A stretch of DNA of 41,363 bases. It comes from Sphingobacteriales bacterium (GTDB lineage Bacteria > Bacteroidota > Bacteroidia > Chitinophagales > UBA2359). The stretch is from NCBI GenBank assembly GCA_016718845.1, contig JADKCK010000058.1:1-41363 (forward strand), given 5' to 3'. The position numbers and the translations under genes were made by a program. The notes under the pieces are model-generated. The model did no database searches. It had not been told where the DNA came from and saw nothing but the letters and a program-made list of their open reading frames with translations. Of the stretch, positions 1 through 6,618 are shown one piece after another. Position 1 is the stretch's first letter. Every line of letters begins with the position of its first letter.

Positions 1-386
1 TTAGTAAGGTAGATAAGTGCTTCATAGTTTGTGAATGATTTTTGAAACAAAAAAAGTATTGGGTGTTGATACGCGTGCTAATGCACAAAATTTTATAAAG
101 TTACCCCTTTTATACATTCCCTTAAGTACAAATAATGTTACCTATTTAGGTGCATTTGTCAAAAAAAAGCTATCTTTGGGCGTTGTTTGGGGCTGTTGGC
201 TGTTAGGCTATGTGGCATTAGCTCAAAACTATATCCGATTGAATTTTTTTTTTGAATTTTATTGTTCATCAGGCAAATTTAAAAAACATCATATCTTAGG
301 AGGTAAAAATGGTTCAATTGGTACTTATTGTGTTTAGCCAAGCTTCTACGAAAACATTATGGCTATGAAATAGTCGCAAAAATACT
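1..386. other. Stretch without a convincing gene
   Basis: No recognisable protein is seen. A 100-codon open frame exists on the plus strand at 35-337, but its composition looks random and it has no family resemblance. Two details stand out: a TAnnTTTG box (TATCTTTG, about 169-176), and a strong ribosome-binding-like AGGAGG near 299 followed by an ATG at 309 that opens only 19 codons. This could be the truncated start of a lost gene. Confidence 0.4.
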
Positions 387-424
387 AAAAACGCCCAATT
401 AATACGTTTAATTGAGCGTTTTTG
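387..424 (-). terminator. Hairpin terminator downstream of the sorting-domain remnant
   Basis: A 13-base stem (AACGCCCAATTAA pairing with TTAATTGAGCGTT, one G-T pair) with a 4-base loop is flanked by A and T runs on both sides, so it could work in both directions. It lies just past the stop of the minus-strand fragment at 431. Confidence 0.75.
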
Positions 425-430
425 TGTCTT

Positions 431-769
431 TTATCTGGCAATCAACAATTTTTCGTGCATTTTGGCGGTACCATCGTTTAGTTCTACTACGTAGTAGCCT
501 TGTGGCAATTGGTTAGTAACTAAGTTAATGGTGTTATCGCCTTGTGTGGCAAGGGTATTTTGTTGCAAAATTATTCTACCCGTTAAATCAATAATGCTGA
601 TGTTTAAGGGTGTTTCGGTTTCGGTGCTGTAGTATAAGGTAACTAAGCTGTTTGCAGGGTTGGGCGATAGGCTAAATGTTTTGAAGCCGCCGTCCCTGAC
701 AGTACCACTCAATGGGTCTGTACCTTCACTGATTATAGGGTATATTTTATCTTGAATAATGCCAAACCA
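431..769 (-). pseudogene. Orphan T9SS type A sorting-domain fragment
   Basis: This open frame has no good start. It begins directly after, and in frame with, the TAA stop (770-772) of the delta-60 protein, and a TTG at 710-712 is the only candidate start. The product is a typical type A sorting domain: an SPNPANS motif, then a beta-rich segment with a DLTGR turn, and a basic end (KLLIAR). This domain normally directs secreted proteins through the type IX system to the cell surface. Alone, without a signal peptide, it cannot do so. A near-identical copy of its last ~40 residues lies at 4386-4520 behind the hydrolase gene. I read it as the tail of an older cargo gene whose body was replaced or displaced. 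Confidence 0.7.
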
Positions 770-3583
770 TTAACGTTCAATCGTTATTTTTACCGACACT
801 TTGCTGTTAGTGGTTTGTAGCGACAATAGATAAATGCCGTTGCTTAGGTTGGCGGGTAGTTCAAAATTTTGCTTATGGTTTCCGCTTGGTGTTGAAGTAG
901 AATTTTGCAATTGGGCTACTTTCTTACCTTGTAGGTCGTATAAATCAATCTGCACGGTTTGAGATTGTTTTAGTTCGTAGGCAATTGTCAATTGGTTGCT
1001 GTGTAGTGGGTTAGGGTAGGTATAAACTGCATTGGCAGCCGCTTCTACATCAAGTATGCCTATACTTAGTTCGGTGAGGTATTGTGCTAAATAAATGCTA
1101 CTGGCACCAACAATATTTGGATTAGTAGGCATGGCTGTTGATTGGCTCGAAGCTACTAACAATTTGTTATCATCAGTAAATGCAAGGCGTACTGGTGCAT
1201 AGTCATCTGGTAAAATTGGGTAGTATAGCGTATCACCCATCAAAATACCATTGTTGCCAAAATTGGTGTCCAACGTACCATTTGCATGTAGTTGTACCAA
1301 GGCTACTTTGTGTTGTTCGGTGTCGTTGAAGTGTCCGCCTATCACAATTTTGCTTTGGTCGGGATAAATTGCCATAGAGGAGGCATAGCCTTGCAATGGA
1401 GATAATACTGTAAAACTACCATTGTCGCCAAAATTGGTATCTGGCGAGCCGTCTGGGTTAAGTTGTGCGACAGTAAAAGTAGAGGCTGTTTGGAATATGG
1501 GCGAGCCTATGGTTAATATTTTGCCATTGGGCAATTCAATAATGTCCCAAATACGCCCATTAAATAGCCCACAAATAGCTGTGGCATCAAATGTATCGTC
1601 TAATACACCATCGCTGGTATATCGTTTTAGTACCCATTTTCCGCCTGCTGTGCCACCTGCCAACAGGGATCCATCGGCAAGATATTTGAGTGTCCACATA
1701 CGGTCGCCTGAACCGGGTATGTCTGTAATGGTTATACCGTTTGTGCCAAATGAGGTGTTTAAACTGCCATTGTTCTTAAGTTGTACTAAGCCAAATCTAT
1801 TAAGTGCATGACCGCCCATTGTAATTTTGTCGCCATCGGTAGCTACGCAATAAGCATGTGTTAATTGGGTATTTGCTATGGTTACCTCGCCATTATTGCC
1901 AAACGAAATATCCAATGAACCATCGGGTAAAAGCCGCGCCATGGCAAAAGCTGCCACATCAGATAAATGCACAACTAAAAAGTTACCGTTGTTATCTACA
2001 GCCATATTAAATGGACGTGCTGCCTCGTAGTTGTTTCCAATAGTTGTATGACCGTTGTTGCCAAAGTTAGGGTTTAGTGTGCCGTCGGGATTAAATTGGG
2101 CAACAAACCCTTGAATGCTATAAGGACTTTTCGTGTAGCAAGAGGCACAAATAGTTGGTTTGCCATCTGTTATTATTAGTTGAAAAAGTTGGTCGTAATG
2201 CCCTCTCAGATTGGTTATTATAAAACCATTATTGCCAAATGAAGCGTCCAAACTACCATTTTCGTTGATATCGGCTATCATCAAATCGCCATTGTTAGTG
2301 TTGTTGTTACATTGTGTCGTATATTGCCAAATGTCTCCTACAGTTCCAACTGCCCTTATCTTGTTACTAGCTAAGGGCAGGGCAGTTGTAAATACATCGC
2401 CGCAGCTATTGGGTATATCAAATAAAGCAATGCCGTTGTTGCCAAAGGTGTTGTCTGTACTACCGTCCGCGTTCCAGCGTGCCAGCATAGATTTTCCTCC
2501 ACCGTCATTATTGGACGCAGTTCCGGCGTATACTACTTTGCCATCGGCTTGAACAAAGCCAGTATAATCCCAACTACCAAGCCCTATTAGTAAATCGGGG
2601 TTGGTTGTTGCTACGCCGTTGTTGCCAAATGTAAGGTCTGGTGTGCCATCTGTATTATAACGCAAGGCAAGTAGTTGCGTGGCAACAAATAGGCTGTTGC
2701 TATCTAAACTTGTACGGCTACCTATAACAATAAATTTATAGTTGGGCAATAGTTCAATGGTAGAACTAGCATTGCTAGCGTAGCCTTCGGCTTCGAAATT
2801 AAGTATTATTTTGCCGTCGGTATCAAACGAAGTATCAAAAGTGCCGTCGTTATTATATTTCCCAATAATTATATCACATTGCTCTGTATTACAGCTCTGT
2901 CCGGTCGCTATTATTTTGTTATCTGTGGTATAAATTAGGTCGAAAATAATATTGCTATAGCTGCTGACATAAGAGGTAGCACTTGTGCCATTATTGCCAA
3001 AATCGGTGTCCAAGATACCGTCACTTAAACAGCGGGTTATAAATGCGTTTCCGCTATTGTCATTACCCGCTACTAAAATTTTGTTATCGGGCTGTACTAA
3101 AATTGAATATCCAGTACCTGAACCCAAAATAACATAGCCGTTTGTGCCAAAGGTAGTATCGAAACTGCCATCGGGGTGCAGTCGGGCTGCAAAAACACCA
3201 AGGTCAGATGTACCCGTAAGCAATATTTTACCGTCTGCCTGTAGTGCCACAGACAGTGCATACGCTCCTACTTCGTCAAGTAATAGCGTTTGTATGCCGT
3301 TTACACCAAAACCGGGGTCTACATTGCCATTGTCTAAATAACGCGCAATGACAATGTGATAAGTGACAATGCCACCTTCGACAATAGTTTCGGTACCACC
3401 AACGGCTATTGTTTTGCCATCGGGTTGCATTACGGCGGCGTATAAGAAATCGGGGCTATCCGAAAAACTAGTACGCGACCTGCCATTGTTGCCAAAGGAG
3501 GTATCAAAATCGCCTGCAACTGTTTGTGCCATCGAAAAATGAGTGGTTAAAACCAACGAGAGTAAAAGTAAAATGTACTTCAT
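770..3583 (-). CDS. Secreted delta-60 repeat protein with T9SS sorting domain
   Basis: This is a 937-residue exported protein. Residues 1-19 form a signal peptide ending SMAQ. The body holds about 14 copies of the delta-60 repeat, recognisable by the D-x-S-F-G-N-N-G motif every 55-65 residues (for example DTSFGNNG, DTTFGTNG, DISFGNNG); the 5th and 12th copies have lost parts of it. Such repeats form beta-propeller-like folds in surface proteins; no enzymatic function is known. The last ~85 residues are a type A sorting domain (YPNPLHSNQ, DLQGKKV, ending KITIER), so export by the Sec and type IX systems is expected. Start, signal peptide and ~140 bases of leader are near copies of those of the hydrolase at 4569-5762. 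No promoter is visible directly upstream, because the duplicated leader is cut at 3722 by another truncated copy. Confidence 0.9.
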   Translation of the reverse strand: MKYILLLLSLVLTTHFSMAQTVAGDFDTSFGNNGRSRTSFSDSPDFLYAAVMQPDGKTIAVGGTETIVEGGIVTYHIVIARYLDNGNVDPGFGVNGIQTLLLDEVGAYALSVALQADGKILLTGTSDLGVFAARLHPDGSFDTTFGTNGYVILGSGTGYSILVQPDNKILVAGNDNSGNAFITRCLSDGILDTDFGNNGTSATSYVSSYSNIIFDLIYTTDNKIIATGQSCNTEQCDIIIGKYNNDGTFDTSFDTDGKIILNFEAEGYASNASSTIELLPNYKFIVIGSRTSLDSNSLFVATQLLALRYNTDGTPDLTFGNNGVATTNPDLLIGLGSWDYTGFVQADGKVVYAGTASNNDGGGKSMLARWNADGSTDNTFGNNGIALFDIPNSCGDVFTTALPLASNKIRAVGTVGDIWQYTTQCNNNTNNGDLMIADINENGSLDASFGNNGFIITNLRGHYDQLFQLIITDGKPTICASCYTKSPYSIQGFVAQFNPDGTLNPNFGNNGHTTIGNNYEAARPFNMAVDNNGNFLVVHLSDVAAFAMARLLPDGSLDISFGNNGEVTIANTQLTHAYCVATDGDKITMGGHALNRFGLVQLKNNGSLNTSFGTNGITITDIPGSGDRMWTLKYLADGSLLAGGTAGGKWVLKRYTSDGVLDDTFDATAICGLFNGRIWDIIELPNGKILTIGSPIFQTASTFTVAQLNPDGSPDTNFGDNGSFTVLSPLQGYASSMAIYPDQSKIVIGGHFNDTEQHKVALVQLHANGTLDTNFGNNGILMGDTLYYPILPDDYAPVRLAFTDDNKLLVASSQSTAMPTNPNIVGASSIYLAQYLTELSIGILDVEAAANAVYTYPNPLHSNQLTIAYELKQSQTVQIDLYDLQGKKVAQLQNSTSTPSGNHKQNFELPANLSNGIYLLSLQTTNSKVSVKITIER

Positions 3584-3722
3584 AGTATGTGATTTTTTTT
3601 GTTTTTTACAAAAAATGTGTGTGCACCAATATATTCTTGTTTTACGACCAATTGTTACCTCTTTTTTTATTTTTTTTTATGTAATATTTATAATAAGTCA
3701 AAAGTTATTACCGCAACACAAA
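3584..3722 (-). repeat. Duplicated leader, copy 1
   Basis: The 139 bases upstream of the delta-60 gene match 5763-5905 upstream of the hydrolase gene closely, including a long T-rich tract, the block TTCTTGTTTTAC and the end block CAACACAAAATC. The match stops exactly where the truncated gene at 3708-3884 begins. Confidence 0.8.
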
Positions 3723-3884
3723 ATCGGCAATGGTTAAATCGGCATTAGTGGGTTTAACTTTGGGTTTTGCCTCCGTTGATTGGGTAGTTGGCACTGTTGT
3801 TTTAGATGTTGGGCGGTTGCCCGTTTGTGCCATCGAGAAATGGGTCGTTAAGACCAACGAGAGTAAAAGTAAAATGTACTTCAT
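3708..3884 (-). pseudogene. Truncated third copy of the secreted-protein gene start
   Basis: An intact start and signal peptide (MKYILLLLSL...FSMAQ) is followed by the same Thr/Lys/Pro-rich linker as in the hydrolase gene (KPKVKPTNADLTIA). After 58 codons it runs into the leader of the delta-60 gene and stops. Its last codons (FVLR) are leader sequence read as protein. It is thus a 5' gene fragment fused to the next unit's leader, evidence for recombination between duplicated genes. It would be translated only as a short secreted peptide, if at all. Confidence 0.8.
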
Positions 3885-4277
3885 GGTAAGTGTGTGATTT
3901 TTTTGTTTTTTTGAATAAAATGTGTTTGTAGTAACAATATGTCTGCTTTTAGAAAAATGTTACTCAATTTTCGTTTTTTGCAAGTTAGTTTATCGCTCAA
4001 CTTACAACAGCCGTTTTATCGGATTAATGAAGAAAATACCACCAATGTGTGCCTATGCTGGTGCAATTACTTTGTACGGTATCAAAAATGGTATCGAGGT
4101 CGTTGTGCAATTTAGCCATTTTTGTGTACTTTGAGATTGTGTGTCTCAACCACCCCTACTATAAGCAGCAGGCAGGAGGCTAGGAAAACATGTCGAATTG
4201 AATTTTTCATCTGATTGAAATTCTGTTAGTAATCAAATTCACAAAATGGTGTTGTTCAGTAAATCTGTATTAGTGTA
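3885..4277. other. Intergenic stretch with a diverged leader copy
   Basis: The first ~100 bases resemble the leaders at 3584 and 5763 (T-rich tract, AATAAAATGTGTTTG) but diverge after that. The rest shows no gene, hairpin or promoter that I can support. Confidence 0.4.
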
Positions 4278-4326
4278 CAATTATTTGGGTTGTTAACCCT
4301 CAACCAACTAATAACCCAAATAATTG
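4278..4326 (-). terminator. Perfect 14-bp inverted repeat, possible terminator
   Basis: CAATTATTTGGGTT (4278-4291) pairs perfectly with AACCCAAATAATTG (4313-4326) across a 21-base loop. It lies 60 bases past the sorting-domain remnant on the minus strand. No long T run follows, so termination is likely but not certain. Confidence 0.5.
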
Positions 4327-4385
4327 TGTGGTATACGCACTAAGCTAACGGGTGTTTTGGGGGTTAGCTGATAAACCGTTGATAA

Positions 4386-4568
4386 TTATCTTGCAATAAC
4401 TAATTTTTCGTGCATTTTGGCGGTACCATCGTTTAACTCTACTACGTAGTAGCCTTGTGGCAATTGGTTAGTAGCTAAGTTAATGGTGTTATCGCCTTGT
4501 GTGGCAAGGGTATTTTTATCACTCAAATACATCAGGGTGCCAAATCTATCAACCCAAAGGTTTAGCTA
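4386..4568 (-). pseudogene. Second orphan T9SS sorting-domain tail
   Basis: Reading on in frame past the TAA stop of the hydrolase gene (4569-4571) and an immediate TAG gives an open frame ending in ~42 codons nearly identical to the tail at 431-560: TQGDNTINL, NQLPQGYYVVELNDGTAKMH and a basic end. The first ~16 codons (LWVDRFGTLMYLSDK) are unrelated to the other copy. With no start and two stops in front, it should not be made unless stops are read through. It shows that sorting-domain ends have been copied between loci. Confidence 0.7.
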
Positions 4569-5762
4569 TTAAGGCAACCATAGTTTTACAGAATCCGTGA
4601 GCCAGTTTACCCAAGTATTGGTGTCGCCATTGCAATGTCCGCTACATGTTTGGTCTCTTAGCCCCCTGCTCATGCTTTTTATGGTTGGATTAGTAATAGC
4701 GTTTACCAAGTCTTCTCCATTTATATTATACATAGCTTCATAATCATTTTGACAACTAATGCTGGCTATCGGAATTTTGAAGTTTTGGGCTTGGTCGGTT
4801 CCTGTACCACCACAAGCCCCCATAAAGCCTTTTATGTCGGCAAGGTCGTTGTAATAAGCAATGTTGGTAAGCAGCAAAAAGGTGGTAAAAGAAACGCCCG
4901 CAGCTACACATGTATTACGGCTACCACCATATTTAGTAATAATACCGTTAAAGGCTTTGTTGTAATCGGTAGCCATAGCCACACCAACAGCATTCCAGTT
5001 ACTATAATCAGATGCTACGGCTGGTACCACATATTGCACAATAGCTGCAATATAACCTTCGTTGGCTAATTTTTGGCATAGGGCATTTTCTAATGCACCT
5101 GTTAATGAGCCGGGCGTAGGTGCGTGTTCGTTATTGCCGCTACCTACTACCACAATACCTTTGCGGTTAGTGCTGTTTGCTGGCTCTTGTAAGTAAATTT
5201 TTATGTTCAAACCATTTGCCGTTTCTACCCTGTTTACAACCGTAGGTGGTGATGAAACTGTACCTGCACAAGTACAATCGTTTTGCACTTTGTCGTTTAT
5301 GGTGTTAGGGTTATTGTCGTTGCACGCAGCTCCTTTATTGAGTTTTAAAGTAGGACAATCGTAAGTGGTGGTGCAACAAGCACGGGGGGGAACCATCATG
5401 CAACAAGCCCAAGAAGGAAGAGTATAATGGGCAGTATAACTATATCGGGCAGCCGTACTTGCCTGACCATTACTTCCTTTATCGGCATTACTTTGCTTGC
5501 TCGATTCGTCAACTAATTCCGACAACTTGGTTTGGGGTGGTATTTTGCCCAAATCGGCTTTTTGCTCTGCCGACAACGACAAACCTTTGGGCGTTTTTAA
5601 GAACTCGGCAATCGTTAAATCGGCATTGGTGGGCTTAACTTTGGGTTTTGCCTCCGTTGAAGGCTTAGTTGGCACTGTTGTTTTAGGTGTTTGGCGGTTG
5701 CCTTGTGCCATCGAGAAATGAGTGGTGAAAACCAACGAGAGTAGTAATAAAATGTACTTCAT
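4569..5762 (-). CDS. Secreted alpha/beta-hydrolase-like protein
   Basis: This 397-residue exported protein starts with the same signal peptide as its neighbours (ending SMAQ at 20). Residues 20-60 are a Thr/Lys/Pro-rich linker. Residues 119-165 are Cys-rich with a CNDNNPNTINDKVQ-CTCAG motif seen in Bacteroidota surface proteins. Residues ~180-397 look like an alpha/beta hydrolase: a VVVGSG strand-turn at 205-209, a candidate nucleophile Ser291 in AAGVSFTT, acid Asp340 in SCQND and His376 in SGHC. The elbow is GVSFT rather than GxSxG, so the triad is an inference. No sorting domain is fused; a remnant lies in frame after the stop. Substrate unknown; an extracellular esterase or peptidase-like hydrolase is possible. 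Confidence 0.7.
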   Translation of the reverse strand: MKYILLLLSLVFTTHFSMAQGNRQTPKTTVPTKPSTEAKPKVKPTNADLTIAEFLKTPKGLSLSAEQKADLGKIPPQTKLSELVDESSKQSNADKGSNGQASTAARYSYTAHYTLPSWACCMMVPPRACCTTTYDCPTLKLNKGAACNDNNPNTINDKVQNDCTCAGTVSSPPTVVNRVETANGLNIKIYLQEPANSTNRKGIVVVGSGNNEHAPTPGSLTGALENALCQKLANEGYIAAIVQYVVPAVASDYSNWNAVGVAMATDYNKAFNGIITKYGGSRNTCVAAGVSFTTFLLLTNIAYYNDLADIKGFMGACGGTGTDQAQNFKIPIASISCQNDYEAMYNINGEDLVNAITNPTIKSMSRGLRDQTCSGHCNGDTNTWVNWLTDSVKLWLP

Positions 5763-5905
5763 GAGAGTGTATTTTTTTTGTTTTTTGAATAAAATGTGTT
5801 TGTACCAGTATATTCTTGTTTTACAACCAATTGTTACCTCTTTTTTTATATTTTTTTATACAACATTACGGATAAATCAAAAGTTGTTACAACAACACAA
5901 AATCT
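5763..5905 (-). repeat. Duplicated leader, copy 2
   Basis: The leader of the hydrolase gene matches 3584-3722. Unlike that copy, it is still connected to a complete promoter at 5936-5968, giving an untranslated leader of roughly 165 bases. Confidence 0.8.
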
Positions 5906-5935
5906 GCTTTTTATTTAGCTCTTTGTTTGTCGCTG

Positions 5936-5968
5936 CAAAGATAATCTAAACATAGAGCGAATTGCAAA
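5936..5968 (-). promoter_or_regulatory. Bacteroidota-type promoter for the hydrolase gene
   Basis: On the minus strand TTTG (5965-5968), a 21-base spacer, then TATCTTTG (5936-5943). This fits the -33 TTTG / -7 TAnnTTTG promoter of the phylum. Confidence 0.6.
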
Positions 5969-6092
5969 GAAAAATTTGGGGCATTATATCCTAAAAAGCT
6001 GTTTTTTTTGAAAAAAATGCAACCTAATGCACTGATAATCAAATACTTAGCCTTAACTTTGTGTATTACTTCACACACCCAAAAAAAAAATT

Positions 6093-6167
6093 ATGCAGCC
6101 TACAAAATTGATAGTTTTACTTCAAACCTTCGATAAAGAAGAAATGAAACGGCTATACATCAATTAA
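6093..6167 (+). pseudogene. 5' remnant of a Bacteroidota hypothetical gene
   Basis: The 24-codon frame reads MQPTKLIVLLQTFDKEEMKR..., which resembles the start of a family of Bacteroidota hypothetical proteins (LIxLLxTFxKxE near the N terminus), then stops. A TAACTTTG box lies ~33 bases upstream, so promoter and start survive while the body is gone. Family assignment is from memory of the motif only. Confidence 0.4.
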
Positions 6168-6317
6168 ACGCATTAACACACCAAGATGTAGCTACGGTTT
6201 AGCCTATCATTATGTAACCATTTGTACAAACAAAACGAGTAAATTGGGTAACTTTGATGCCGACATTAAAAAGTAGTAAATGGTTACTCAAATTACACCA
6301 GTTTGTTTTTTAAATTT

Positions 6318-6446
6318 ACAACGGAGACACGGAGAACACGGAGATTTTTTGTGCATGAGCTATGCTTCTGTTATTTTTTAGTTTGTACTGGAAACACCAA
6401 AGAACATAAACTCCTTATTCTCTGTGTTCTCTGTGTCTCTTGTTGT
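6318..6446. repeat. Long inverted repeat of a CGGAGACACGGAG type element
   Basis: The 26-base left arm (6318-6343: ACAACGGAGACACGGAGAAC...) is matched in inverse by 6420-6446 with two or three mismatches and a ~76-base spacer. The arms themselves are built of a repeated GGAGA-CAC unit. It has no coding content and looks like a dispersed palindromic element or miniature transposon remnant. Confidence 0.6.
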
Positions 6447-6481
6447 TTTTTATTTTTTTAGCTCACAACAAATAAGGCACT

Positions 6482-6518
6482 CATAGCCAGCTTGCCATAG
6501 TTCGACAAGCTCACTATG
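6482..6518. repeat. Small dispersed palindromic repeat
   Basis: CATAGT (6496-6501) pairs with ACTATG (6513-6518), enclosing TCGACAAGCTC; an outer inverted pair AGCTTG/CAAGCT lies around it. The TTCGACAAGCTC core is common in intergenic DNA of environmental Bacteroidota. Confidence 0.45.
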
Positions 6519-6618
6519 ACCACGCCTTATAAATAAAGCGGACTACTTTTCAATGTCCTTATCAAACTCTAAAAACCTTTTCACTTCCACACAACATTAC
6601 CATTCACAACCATTTATC

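Noticed and set aside
35..337. 100-codon plus-strand open frame
   Set aside because: No family resemblance or signal; low-complexity composition in an AT-rich gap.
1422..1811. Plus-strand open frames inside the delta-60 gene
   Set aside because: They are antisense shadows created by the repeated codons of the minus-strand gene.
6553..6618. Upstream ATG of the aminopeptidase frame
   Set aside because: It would place 22 polar residues before the signal peptide; ATG 6619 begins the signal peptide directly.
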